Shown here: positions 16,858 to 25,640 of the stretch, piece after piece
How positions within the stretch are numbered: position 1 is the stretch's first letter
How the letters are laid out: each line of letters opens with the position of its first letter
From: Variovorax sp. J22G73
Lineage (GTDB): Bacteria; Pseudomonadota; Gammaproteobacteria; Burkholderiales; Burkholderiaceae_C
Reading direction: 5' to 3'
DNA length: 64,000 bases
NCBI RefSeq assembly: GCF_030317035.1
Contig: NZ_JASZYK010000005.1
Coordinates: 409,916 to 473,915 of the forward strand
Made by a program: the position numbers and the translations under genes
The notes under the pieces: generated by a model
Told to the model about the DNA's origin: nothing
The model's input: only the letters and a program-made list of their open reading frames with translations
Database searches by the model: none

Positions 16858-17888
16858 GCCGCCGGGCGATGCCGCGGCACGCGCCCGAAGAACGGATGGC
16901 TCGGGTCGTTGAAGCCCGGGCGCGACGAATGCCCGGTGGTCACCAGCCCATCGACCAGCGCCTCGTCTTCCTCGGTGAAGCGGTATTGCAGCGCGGGCAC
17001 GTAGTCTTCCCACTGCTCCAGCGTGCGCGGCCCGGCGATGGCCGAGGTGACCAGCTTGTTGTTCAGCACCCAGGCCAGCGCGAACTGCCCCGGCGTAATG
17101 CCGCGGCCTTCCACATGCTGCTTCACGCGCTGCGCGATCTCCAGCGACTCGGGGCGCCACTCGGTCTGCAGGATGCGCTTGTCGTCCCGGCCGGCGCGCG
17201 TGCCGGGCGGTGGTGCCTCGCCGGGCGGGTATTTGGCGGTGAGCACGCCGCGCGCCAGCGGGCTGTAAGACACCACGCCCAGGCCGTAGTACTCGGCGGC
17301 GGGCAGGTGCTCGGCCTCGATCTGGCGGTTGGCCAGGTTGTACAGCGGCTGGCTCGCCACGGGGCGGTCGACGTTCAGGGCATCGGCCGTGCGGGAGAAC
17401 TCGGCGATCTTCCAGGCTGTGTGGTTCGACAGCCCGTAGCTGCGCAGCTTGCCCGCGCGAATCAGGTCGCCCAGCGCGCGCACCGTCTCGGCCACTGGCG
17501 TGGCGCGGTCTTCGCGGTGCAGGTACAGCAGGTCGATGTGGTCGGTGCCCAGGCGCCGCAGGCTGGCCTCCACCGACTGCACGATGCCGTGGCGGCCGGT
17601 GCTCTTGTTGTTGGGGCCGGCGATGTCGGGGTCGGCGTTGGCGAACTTGGTGGCCACCACCCAGCGGTGGCGCTGCGCCGCCACCAGCTGGCCCACCACG
17701 GTTTCCGACTCGCCCTTGTTGTAGGCGTTGGCAGTGTCGATGAAGTTGATGCCCTGCTCGAAGGCCCGCTCGGTGATGCGCTGCGCGGTGGCGCGGTCGG
17801 TCTGGTTGCCGAACATCATGGTGCCCAGCGTCAGCGGCGACACGAGGATGCCGCTGCGGCCGAGGGGACGGTAGTCGATGGTGCTCAT
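16854..17888 (-). CDS. Aldo-keto reductase
   Basis: This 344-residue cytoplasmic NADPH-dependent reductase has the full catalytic tetrad visible: D51 and Y56 in NFIDTANAYNKGESE, K81 in VVATKFANAD and H124 in LYLHREDR. The barrel-type sequence ends with a TSAIAGPRTLEQWEDYVPAL block that binds the adenine phosphate. It sits inside the sulfonate operon, sharing four bases with the SfnB-like gene downstream. Monooxygenase cleavage of a sulfonate leaves an aldehyde, so reducing that aldehyde is a reasonable job for this protein. That is inference from position. Confidence 0.87.
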   Translation of the reverse strand: MSTIDYRPLGRSGILVSPLTLGTMMFGNQTDRATAQRITERAFEQGINFIDTANAYNKGESETVVGQLVAAQRHRWVVATKFANADPDIAGPNNKSTGRHGIVQSVEASLRRLGTDHIDLLYLHREDRATPVAETVRALGDLIRAGKLRSYGLSNHTAWKIAEFSRTADALNVDRPVASQPLYNLANRQIEAEHLPAAEYYGLGVVSYSPLARGVLTAKYPPGEAPPPGTRAGRDDKRILQTEWRPESLEIAQRVKQHVEGRGITPGQFALAWVLNNKLVTSAIAGPRTLEQWEDYVPALQYRFTEEDEALVDGLVTTGHSSRPGFNDPSHPFFGRVPRHRPAA

Positions 17889-17959
17889 GGAAAAGGAACT
17901 CTCTGTAAGGCTTGAGGTGTCGGGTGTGCGCGAAGAACGCAAAAGGGAAGAAAGCGCGG

Positions 17960-19144
17960 CTACAGCCGCAGCCCCGCCTGCTTCATGAGCGGCAGGATGC
18001 GGTCGCCGAAGAACTCGAGGTCGGGCTTGAAGTCGTAGAAGCTCAGCTGCAGCCCGTCGACGCCCGCGCGCTTGAGCTGCACGAACTGCTCCACCACCTG
18101 CTCGGGCGTGCCGATGACCTCGATGTTTCCGCCGATGGCGCGTCGCTTGGCCGCGTCGTTGCCCACGCGGCCGCGCCAGGCGTGGGCGTCGCTGTCGAAG
18201 CGGTTGAAGCTGGTCTTGGGGTCGGCGTCGGCATGGGCGACGATGGCGTCGTGATAGTCCCAGGTCTCGCGCTCGGTCTCGCGGCTGATGACCATCGGGT
18301 TGAGCAGCGTGCGCACCTCGCGCCCCACGTCCCGCGCGGCCTGCTTCACGCGCGCGGTATGCGCCGGCAGTGCCTCGATGGCGCTGGCGAAGGCCGAGCC
18401 GCTCGGGCTGGTGATGAAGACGATGTCCGAGTAGCGGCCCGCGAAGGCAATGCCGGCGTCGGAGCCCGTGGCGTTCACCAGCACCGGCCGGCCGAAATTC
18501 GGCTTGGGCGTGACGAAGGCGCCGTCGAGCTTCCACGGCGACTCGCCCTGGAACGACCAGTTCTCGGTGTCGGCCCACAGCCGCTGCACGGCCTCCAGGA
18601 ACTCGGCCGCCAGCTCGTAGCGCCGGTCGTGCTCGATGCGGTGCGAGCCGAACATCTCGTGCTCCACCGCACGGTGCCCGGTCACCACGTTGATGCCCCA
18701 GCGCCCGCCCGAGATGTGGTCGAGCGTGGCTGCGTACTTGGCCAGGTGCAGCGGGTGCAGCGGCCCGTACAGCACATGGATGGTCGAGATGAGCATGATG
18801 CGGCTCGTGACCGCGGTGAGCGCCGCCGTGGTCATGAACGAGTCGAGCGCGTTGCCGTCGAACACGCCGCCGTAGCCGCCCTTGGGCAGCCACTGCGACA
18901 GCGCGAACACCAGGTCGAAGCCCAGCGACTCGGCCTTCAGCACCAGGTTCTTGTTGTAGTCGTAGCGCCAGTCGGTGGTGCGCGGCAGGGTCGATGCGCT
19001 CCAGCCGCCCGCCTGTATCGGCAGAAACAGGCCCAGCAGCACGGGCTGGCGAAAGGCCTGCGAAATGGGGCTCTCGCTGAATTCGGTAGGCGCGACGAAG
19101 CGCTCCCACCCGGCAATGGCGCCGGGCCGGTTGGAAATGGACAT
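17960..19144 (-). CDS. SfnG/RutA-type FMNH2-dependent monooxygenase (luciferase family)
   Basis: This 394-residue luciferase-like monooxygenase has WRYDYNKNLVLKAESLGFD near residue 60, which resembles the corresponding region of dimethyl sulfone monooxygenase SfnG. HISGGRWGINVVTGHRAVEH and ATGSDAGIAFAGRYSDIVFI-like blocks bind flavin phosphate. It uses reduced FMN and oxygen. It lies 71 bases before the aldo-keto reductase gene and 103 bases after the first SfnB-like gene. A sulfone or sulfonate substrate is likely from context, although RutA-type pyrimidine cleavage shares the fold and cannot be excluded by eye. Confidence 0.82.
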   Translation of the reverse strand: MSISNRPGAIAGWERFVAPTEFSESPISQAFRQPVLLGLFLPIQAGGWSASTLPRTTDWRYDYNKNLVLKAESLGFDLVFALSQWLPKGGYGGVFDGNALDSFMTTAALTAVTSRIMLISTIHVLYGPLHPLHLAKYAATLDHISGGRWGINVVTGHRAVEHEMFGSHRIEHDRRYELAAEFLEAVQRLWADTENWSFQGESPWKLDGAFVTPKPNFGRPVLVNATGSDAGIAFAGRYSDIVFITSPSGSAFASAIEALPAHTARVKQAARDVGREVRTLLNPMVISRETERETWDYHDAIVAHADADPKTSFNRFDSDAHAWRGRVGNDAAKRRAIGGNIEVIGTPEQVVEQFVQLKRAGVDGLQLSFYDFKPDLEFFGDRILPLMKQAGLRL

Positions 19145-19204
19145 GGGGAATTACCTCTGGGGTTCAACAATTCTGGACAAGCGCCGCGCAATTGGCACGC
19201 CCGG

Positions 19205-19226
19205 AATTCGCATATCGAAATTCACC
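19205..19226 (-). promoter_or_regulatory. GCATAT-type box upstream of the SfnG-like gene
   Basis: The near-palindrome TTCGCATATCGAA lies inside this stretch, 60-80 bases before the start at 19144. It carries the same GCATATCG core as the boxes at 31264 and 57011. It may give the downstream eight genes their own promoter in addition to that at 20524, but no clear -10 was found. Confidence 0.35.
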
Positions 19227-19247
19227 GGCGTGCAATGCAAGGCCCGT

Positions 19248-20492
19248 TCAGAACACCTTGCCTTCTTCCAGGTGCGCGGTCGTGCCGTTGAGGTGGTAGT
19301 CGCCCACCACGCGCGCCTTCTGCTGCAGCGGGTTGTGGTTGAACAGGGTGCGCAGGTTGCGCCAGTGCCGGTCGAAGTTGTGCTGCCGCGAGGTGGCCGA
19401 GGCACCGCCCGCGTCGAACAGCCGCTCGGCCGCCTGCAGCGCGATGCGGCTCACCGCGAGCTGCGTCTTGGCGGTGGCGAGCGCGCCGTCGAGCACGAGC
19501 TGCGCGGCGCTGTCGTCGTCGTCATCATCCCCGGCATGCCGCAGCGCCTCGGCCGTGCGGTCGAGCCGGCGTGCGTTGTCCGCGATCAGCGCGTCCACCG
19601 CATGGGTGTGCGTGGCCAGGTCGCCCACCACCCACTGCGTGAAATGGTCTTGCGGCGCCGAGGCCGCCGGGCTGTGCGCCGCGGGGCGCGCGTGGTGGCG
19701 CACGTAGTGCAGCGCATCGCTGAACACGTTGCGCACGATGCCGCCGGCCACCGCCACCAGGTAGAGCTGGCGCAACGACGACGCATGCCGGCGCTGCAGG
19801 CTGCGTTGCCGGGGGTGCACCACCTCGTCGTCGTGCACCTGCAGGTTGTCGAACACCAGGCTGCCGCTGGCCGTCAGGCGCTGGCCCATACCGTCCCAGT
19901 CGTCTTTCACGTGCAGGCCCTCGCGGTCGGTGGGCACGATGACGGTGGCATCGCGCCCTTCTTCGTCGTGCACCGCGATGCTCGCGAAATCGGCGAAGGC
20001 CGTGCCCGTGGCGTAGTACTTGCTGCCGTTGAGCACGCGCTGGTCGCCCCGACGTTCGAGCGCGGTGGTGACGGTGCCTGAGCGCGGCGTGCCCAGCTCG
20101 GTGAAGGCGCCGCCGAAGAGCGCGCCTTGCAGCACGCGGGCCAGCTGCCGGTCGCTGTTCGCATCGGGCGGCGCGGTGGTCCAGAGCTCGATGGCGTTGT
20201 AGTGCGTGCGCAGCGCATGCGCCACGTTGGAGTCGGCCGCGGCCAGTGTGGCCACCACCTGCACGAGGTCTTCGATGGTGCCGCCCGGGCCGCCACGCGC
20301 CGGCGGCACGCGCAGCGTGCCGAGCCCCGAGGCCTTGAACTGCGCGAAGGCCTCGAAGGGCAGCGTGCGGTCGCGCTCGCGCTGGGCGGCGCCTTCGGCC
20401 ATCGATGCCGCCAGCGCGGGCAAGCGGGCCAGCAGCGTGTGGAGTTCCGGTGCCTGCGCGGTATGCGCTGCGGGCTGGAGGACGGCGTTCAT
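19248..20492 (-). CDS. SfnB-family sulfur-acquisition oxidoreductase
   Basis: This 414-residue acyl-CoA dehydrogenase-fold protein carries DDWDGMGQRLTASG and a C-terminal FDRHWRNLRTLFNHNP...KARVVGDYHLNGT block, the best match here to SfnB itself. A run of six aspartates near residue 300 is a local oddity. The start at 20492 is chosen because it leads directly into the helical N-terminal domain and lies about 30 bases after a TATATT -10. It heads the long minus-strand sulfonate/sulfone operon and is divergent from the binding-protein gene at 20733. A reduced-flavin oxygenase role is inferred from the family. Confidence 0.83.
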   Translation of the reverse strand: MNAVLQPAAHTAQAPELHTLLARLPALAASMAEGAAQRERDRTLPFEAFAQFKASGLGTLRVPPARGGPGGTIEDLVQVVATLAAADSNVAHALRTHYNAIELWTTAPPDANSDRQLARVLQGALFGGAFTELGTPRSGTVTTALERRGDQRVLNGSKYYATGTAFADFASIAVHDEEGRDATVIVPTDREGLHVKDDWDGMGQRLTASGSLVFDNLQVHDDEVVHPRQRSLQRRHASSLRQLYLVAVAGGIVRNVFSDALHYVRHHARPAAHSPAASAPQDHFTQWVVGDLATHTHAVDALIADNARRLDRTAEALRHAGDDDDDDSAAQLVLDGALATAKTQLAVSRIALQAAERLFDAGGASATSRQHNFDRHWRNLRTLFNHNPLQQKARVVGDYHLNGTTAHLEEGKVF

Positions 20493-20523
20493 CGCGATTC
20501 CTGAAACGAAGCAGAGGGCCGCG

Positions 20524-20580
20524 AATATAGGCTCGCGCGCGGTTTGGTTTTCGCATAACCAAATTCGGATTTTTCGTTTC
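20524..20580. promoter_or_regulatory. Divergent promoter region with inverted repeat
   Basis: TTTGGTT (20543-20549) and AACCAAA (20557-20563) form a perfect inverted repeat around TTCGCAT, next to GCATAACC and TTTTTCGTTTCG boxes like those at other units. On the minus strand, TATATT (20529-20524) is a good -10 with a poor -35, as expected for an activator-dependent promoter serving the gene at 20492. No clear -10 was found for the plus-strand gene at 20733. Confidence 0.45.
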
Positions 20581-20732
20581 GCCGATTTGCGGCCGCGCCG
20601 TCTTCGCAACGTATTCGCGCTGCCTTCAGACTGAATTTCGAAGATCGAAAAAATGCTAAGTGCGCGCGCCAATTTCCAAGACCATCGGCTGGACTTTCAT
20701 CGAACTCCATTGCCGGTACGGCGCTTCAATTC

Positions 20733-22352
20733 ATGCTCTCCCTTCTCCTGCCCTCACTGCTCAAGAAACTCCATTTCGACCGGCGGCTGGTTCACCTGGC
20801 TCTGGCCGCGCTGCCCTTCACCGCGTCGGCACAAGCCCCTTCGCAAAAACCCGTCGAAGGCGGCACGCTGACCTATGCGGTGTCGCAGGAGCCGACCTCG
20901 CTCGTGTCCTTCCTCGACACCAAGACCGACAACCGCAACGTGAGCGCCAAGGTCACCGAAGGCCTGCTGCGCTACGACGCCAAGTTCACGCCGCAGCCGC
21001 TGCTGGCCACCGAATGGCAGGTGAGCGCCGACGGGCTGAAGTACAGCTTCAAGCTGCGCCCCGGCGTCAAGTTCCACGACGGCCACGACCTCACGTCGGA
21101 AGACGTGCGCTACTCGGTGCTCACGCAGAAAAAGCAGGGCCCGCGCGGGCGCATCACGCTGGCCAACGTGGAGCGCGTGGACACGCCCGATCCGCTCACC
21201 GCCGTCATCGTGCTGTCGAAGCCGGCGCCCTTCCTGCTGAAGTCGCTGTCGTCGGCGGAGCTGCCCATCGTGCCGGCGCACCGCTACAGCGACGGCGAGC
21301 CGCTGGGCAACCCGAACATCACCGCGCCCGTGGGCACCGGCCCCTTCGTGTTCGAGCAATGGGTGCGCGGCAGCCACCTGGTGCTGCGCAAGAACCCGAA
21401 CTACTGGCGCAAGGGCTACCCGCACCTCGACCGCGTGATCGTCAAGTTCGTGCGCGACCCGGCCGCCATTTCCACCGCGGTGGAAACCGGCGAAGTCGAT
21501 GTGGCGCAGGGCGTGGGCCTGGCCGACCTCGACCGCCTGGGCGCCAACCCCAAGCTGAAGATCGACGATACCTACGACGGCTTCCTGAACAACGCCTCGT
21601 TCCTGGAGTTCAACCTGGAGAACCCGGTGCTGGCCAACGTGAAGGTGCGCCACGCCATTGCGCAGGCCATCGACCGCAACTTCATTCGCAACACCATCTA
21701 CTACAAGCGCGTGGAGGTGGTGAACTCGCCGGTGCCGCGCGTGCTGGCCGACTACTACGACGACAGCACCTTCCGCTACCCCTTCGACGTGGCCGCGGCC
21801 AACCGCCTGCTCGACGAGGCGGGCCAGCCCAAACAGGCCAACGGCCAGCGCTTTTCGCTGCGGGTGAGCTACATCCCCGGCGCGGAGTTCAAGCGCACCA
21901 CCGACTACCTGCGCTCGGCGCTGGGCCGCGTGGGCATCAAGGTCGAGGTGGTCGATGGCGACCTGCCCACTTTTCTGAAACGCGTGTACACCACGCGCGA
22001 CTTCGACATCAACATCAACGGCCTGGGCCGCCTGTTCGACCCGACGGTGGGCGTGCAGCGCATCTACTGGGGCGACGGCGTGCGCAACCCGCTCATCTGG
22101 ATCAACGGCGCGCACTACGACAACCCGCAGGTCGACGAGCTGTTCCGCCAGGCCGCGGTGGAGGTCGACGCCGGCAAGCGCGCCGCGCAGTTCAAGCAGG
22201 TGCAGCAGATCGTCGGGCGCGAGCTTCCCGTGCTGCCGCTGGTGAGCGTGCCGCTCATCCAGGTGTACAGCGCGCGCGTGCACAACCTGAACAACAGCAT
22301 CGACCTGATGGCCGGCGACCTGGCCGACACATGGGTCGAGCCGCGCAAGTGA
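20733..22352 (+). CDS. Peptide/nickel-type ABC substrate-binding protein (SBP_bac_5)
   Basis: This 539-residue periplasmic protein has a signal peptide with a long basic start and a cut near ASA-QA. Family blocks VTEGLLRYDAKF, LRPGVKFHDGHDLTSEDVRY and APVGTGPFVFEQW are clear. It is the most divergent of the five paralogs in this window, for example SAELPIVPAHRY where others have AESPIVPKH. It lies 70 bases before the amidase gene, which suggests that it imports an amide-containing compound. No permease is adjacent. Confidence 0.87.
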   Translation: MLSLLLPSLLKKLHFDRRLVHLALAALPFTASAQAPSQKPVEGGTLTYAVSQEPTSLVSFLDTKTDNRNVSAKVTEGLLRYDAKFTPQPLLATEWQVSADGLKYSFKLRPGVKFHDGHDLTSEDVRYSVLTQKKQGPRGRITLANVERVDTPDPLTAVIVLSKPAPFLLKSLSSAELPIVPAHRYSDGEPLGNPNITAPVGTGPFVFEQWVRGSHLVLRKNPNYWRKGYPHLDRVIVKFVRDPAAISTAVETGEVDVAQGVGLADLDRLGANPKLKIDDTYDGFLNNASFLEFNLENPVLANVKVRHAIAQAIDRNFIRNTIYYKRVEVVNSPVPRVLADYYDDSTFRYPFDVAAANRLLDEAGQPKQANGQRFSLRVSYIPGAEFKRTTDYLRSALGRVGIKVEVVDGDLPTFLKRVYTTRDFDININGLGRLFDPTVGVQRIYWGDGVRNPLIWINGAHYDNPQVDELFRQAAVEVDAGKRAAQFKQVQQIVGRELPVLPLVSVPLIQVYSARVHNLNNSIDLMAGDLADTWVEPRK

Positions 22353-22422
22353 AGGCCAGGGCCAGGGCCGGCGGAACACGCTTGAAGAACAACCCAGAAG
22401 AACACACCCGAAGGACATCGAC

Positions 22423-23976
22423 ATGACCACGCAAGACATCCAACACTCCGATCTCGATTCGCTGACCTTCGCCAGCGCCCGCGCGCAGGCCCAGGCGCTG
22501 GCCGATGGCCGCGTGTCGGCCGTCGCCCTGCTCGAACACGTGCTGGCGCGCATCGACCGGTTCGACAACGAACTCAACGCGGTCGTCGTGCGCAACGACG
22601 AGGCCGCCCGCGCCGCGGCGCGCGAGGTCGATGCCGCCCTGGCGCGCGGTGAGCGCCGGCCGCTGCTGGGTGTGCCGATCACGGTGAAGGAATCGTTCGA
22701 CGTGGCGGGCTTCGTCACCAGCAGCGGCAACCCCGCCTATGCCGACAACGTGGCCGCCACCGACGCACGCGCCGTGGCCGCGCTGCGCGAGGCCGGCGCG
22801 GTGATCGTCGGCAAGAGCAACGTGCCGCTGGCGCTGGCCGACCTGCAGAGCTACAACGCGATCTACGGCACGAGCAACAACCCCTGGGACCTGGCGCGCA
22901 CGCCGGGCGGCTCGTCGGGCGGCTCGGCCGCCGCGCTGGCGGCCGGCTACGTGGCGCTGGAGCTGGGCAGCGACATCGGCGGCTCCATTCGCATTCCGGC
23001 GCACTTCAACGGCGTGTACGGCCACAAGCCGACCGCCGGGCTGGTCGCGCTCGGCGGCACCGGCGTGCCTTCGGGCCGCGTGGCCGACCGCGACCTGACG
23101 GTGGCCGGCCCGCTGGCGCGCACCGCGGCCGACCTGGAACTGGCGCTCGACCTGCTGCTGAACCGCGAGCCGCTGGCCGCCAAGGCCTGGAAGGCCACGC
23201 TGCCGCCCGCGCGCCACGCGACGCTGCAGGCGTTTCGGGTGCTGGTGATCGACCAATGGCCCGGCACCGAACGCAGCCTGCACGAGCAACAGGTGGTCGA
23301 GCGCGTGGTGGAGCGGCTGCGTACGCAGGGCGTGCAGGTGAGCCGCGTGGCCGACGTGCCGGCCGGCCTGCTGCCCGACCTGGCGCTGCAGCACCGCGTG
23401 TACCGCAGCCTGCTGGGCTCGTCGCTGGCCACGCCGCCCGCGCTGACCGAGGCCGCGCAGAAGCGGCTCGACGCGCTCTCGCCCGAGGACAACAGCGCCG
23501 ACGCCGCCTGGCTGCGCGCGCCCACGCTGCGCCACGCCGAATGGCTGCGCGACAACGAGGCGCGCCATGTGCTGCGCCACCAGTGGGAGCGGCTCTTCGA
23601 GGCCTACGACGTGGTGGTGACGCCGGTCGCGCCGCTGCCCGCCTTTCGCCACAACCACAGCGAGCCGAAGGACGCGCGCACGTACCCGGTCGAGTTCGAA
23701 GGCGGCACGCGCGAGGTGCGCTTTCTGGACCTGTTCCATTGGGCCGGGCTGCCGGTGCTGCCGGGCCTGCCGGCCACCAGCTTCCCGCTCGGCCTCGACG
23801 CGCAAGGCCTGCCGGTGAGCGCCCAGGCCGTGGGGCCGTACCTGGAAGACCGCACGACCATCGCGTTCGCGCACCTACTGGAGCAGGTGTACGGCGGCTT
23901 CATCGCGCCGCCGGGCTACGCGGCGGATGCGGCGGATGCTTCAGGCGCCGCGAACGCGTCTGCCCCGGCCGCATGA
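22423..23976 (+). CDS. Amidase, amidase-signature family
   Basis: This 517-residue hydrolase of the amidase signature family cuts carboxamide bonds. The Ser-cisSer-Lys triad is intact: K89 in GVPITVKESF, cis-Ser S164 in GGSSGGSAA and the nucleophile S188 in GSDIGGSIR. The spacings are the same as in well-studied members. There is no signal peptide, so it is cytoplasmic. It is flanked by peptide-type binding-protein genes and overlaps the next one by four bases (ATGA), so transport and hydrolysis are coupled. The substrate may be an N-acyl or amide form of a sulfur compound, but the sequence does not say which. Confidence 0.88.
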   Translation: MTTQDIQHSDLDSLTFASARAQAQALADGRVSAVALLEHVLARIDRFDNELNAVVVRNDEAARAAAREVDAALARGERRPLLGVPITVKESFDVAGFVTSSGNPAYADNVAATDARAVAALREAGAVIVGKSNVPLALADLQSYNAIYGTSNNPWDLARTPGGSSGGSAAALAAGYVALELGSDIGGSIRIPAHFNGVYGHKPTAGLVALGGTGVPSGRVADRDLTVAGPLARTAADLELALDLLLNREPLAAKAWKATLPPARHATLQAFRVLVIDQWPGTERSLHEQQVVERVVERLRTQGVQVSRVADVPAGLLPDLALQHRVYRSLLGSSLATPPALTEAAQKRLDALSPEDNSADAAWLRAPTLRHAEWLRDNEARHVLRHQWERLFEAYDVVVTPVAPLPAFRHNHSEPKDARTYPVEFEGGTREVRFLDLFHWAGLPVLPGLPATSFPLGLDAQGLPVSAQAVGPYLEDRTTIAFAHLLEQVYGGFIAPPGYAADAADASGAANASAPAA

Positions 23977-25640
23977 AGCCCACGCTCCCCATCAGCCGAA
24001 GGCGCTTTCACCGGCGCCTGCTCGGCGGCCTCGGGCTGCCGCTGGTTGCGCCTGTGGCGACATCCGCCATGGCGGCGACTGCAGCGACGGCCCCACCCAC
24101 AGAGTCCGCAGCGTCCGCAGCGCCGGCCCGGTACACCCCCGGCAGCGTCGTCACCCTGCTCACCGCGCTGGAGCCGCCCACGCTGGTCGGCCTGGTCAAC
24201 TCCGCCGCGGGCACCTTCCTGGTGTCGCCCAAGGCGGTGGAAGGGCTGCTGAGCTACGACTTCGACCTGCGCCCACGCCCGCAGCTCGCGGTGGCGTGGG
24301 ACGTGCAGCCTGACGGCTTGCAATACACCTTCCGCCTGCGCCAGGGCGTGAAGTGGCACGACGGGCGCGACTTCACGTCGGCCGACGTGGCCTTCTCCAT
24401 CCTGTCGCTGAAGGCCTCGCACCCGCGCGGGCGCGCCACCTTCGCCAGCGTGGCCGAGGTGCGCACGCCCGACGCGCACACCGCCGTGCTGGTGCTGAGC
24501 AAGCCCGCGCCCTTCCTGCTGACCGCGCTGGCGGCGGCCGAGTCGCCCATCGTGCCCAGGCACGTGTACGAGGGGAAGGACCTGGCCAGCCACCCGGCCA
24601 ACAACGCGCCCGTCGGCACCGGCCCCTTCGTGTTCAAGGAGTGGGTGCGCGGCAGCCACGTGATCTACGAGCGCAACCCGACCTACTGGGACGCGGGCAA
24701 GCCCTACATCGACCGGCTGGTGGTGCGCTTTATTCCCGACCAGGCCGCCGCCGCGGCCGCGCTGGAAAGCGGCACGGTCGACCTCGCGGGCGCCACGCCC
24801 GTGCCCATTCCCGACCTGGACCGCCTGAAAGACCTGCCGCACCTGGCGCTGGACACGCGCGGCAACGAGTACTTCAACAACTCGACCACGCGCATCGAGT
24901 TCGACCTGGAAAACCGCTACTTCAGGCACGCGAAGGTGCGCCAGGCCGTGGCGCACGCCATCGACCGCGACGTGATCCTGAAGACCGTGTGGTACGGCTA
25001 CGGCGTGGCCGCGCCGGGGCCCATCTCGCCCGTGCTGAAGAACTTTCACGACCCGAAGGTGGCGGTGCCGCGCTTCGACCGCAAGCGCGCCGAGGCGCTG
25101 CTCGACGAGGCGGGCTTTGCCCGCGGCGCCGACGGCATTCGCTTTCGCGTGAGCCACGACGTGTTCGACGGCGGCGGCAACCGCGTGGGCCAGTACATCC
25201 GCCAGGCGCTGGCGCGCGTGGGCATCGAGGTGACGGTGCGCACGCAGGAGTTCGGCAGCTACATCAGGCGCGTGTACACCGAGCGCGACTTCGACTTCAA
25301 CAACCAGGGCATGAGCCAGATGTTCGACCCCACGGTGGGCATCCAGCGTTTCTACTGGTCGAAGAACTTTCGCCCCGGCGTGCCCTTTTCGAACGGCGCG
25401 CACTACGACAACCCCGAGGTCGACCGCCTGCTGGAAGCCGCGGCGGTGGAGAACGACCCCGCGAAGCGGCGCGCGCTGTTCAGCGAGTTCCAGCGCGTGA
25501 TCGCCACCGAGCTGCCGACCATCGGCCTGGTGGCGGTGGCGCAGGTCACGGTCGCCAACCGGCGCATCGGCGGCCACACGATCGGCGCCGAAGGGCTCTC
25601 GGGCAACTTCGCCGACATCCACATCAAGGCCCGCGCATGA
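23973..25640 (+). CDS. Peptide/nickel-type ABC substrate-binding protein (SBP_bac_5)
   Basis: This 555-residue periplasmic protein starts within the amidase stop codon. The N-terminus has an Arg-rich SRRRFHRR patch, a short hydrophobic core and then an Ala/Ser/Thr-rich stretch to about residue 50, longer than in its paralogs; Tat export is possible. Family blocks VEGLLSYDFDLRP, LRQGVKWHDGRDFTSADVAF and APVGTGPFVFKEW are present. It overlaps the next binding-protein gene by four bases. Two adjacent, coupled binding proteins of one type with no permease suggest different ligands for one shared importer. Confidence 0.87.
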   Translation: MKPTLPISRRRFHRRLLGGLGLPLVAPVATSAMAATAATAPPTESAASAAPARYTPGSVVTLLTALEPPTLVGLVNSAAGTFLVSPKAVEGLLSYDFDLRPRPQLAVAWDVQPDGLQYTFRLRQGVKWHDGRDFTSADVAFSILSLKASHPRGRATFASVAEVRTPDAHTAVLVLSKPAPFLLTALAAAESPIVPRHVYEGKDLASHPANNAPVGTGPFVFKEWVRGSHVIYERNPTYWDAGKPYIDRLVVRFIPDQAAAAAALESGTVDLAGATPVPIPDLDRLKDLPHLALDTRGNEYFNNSTTRIEFDLENRYFRHAKVRQAVAHAIDRDVILKTVWYGYGVAAPGPISPVLKNFHDPKVAVPRFDRKRAEALLDEAGFARGADGIRFRVSHDVFDGGGNRVGQYIRQALARVGIEVTVRTQEFGSYIRRVYTERDFDFNNQGMSQMFDPTVGIQRFYWSKNFRPGVPFSNGAHYDNPEVDRLLEAAAVENDPAKRRALFSEFQRVIATELPTIGLVAVAQVTVANRRIGGHTIGAEGLSGNFADIHIKARA

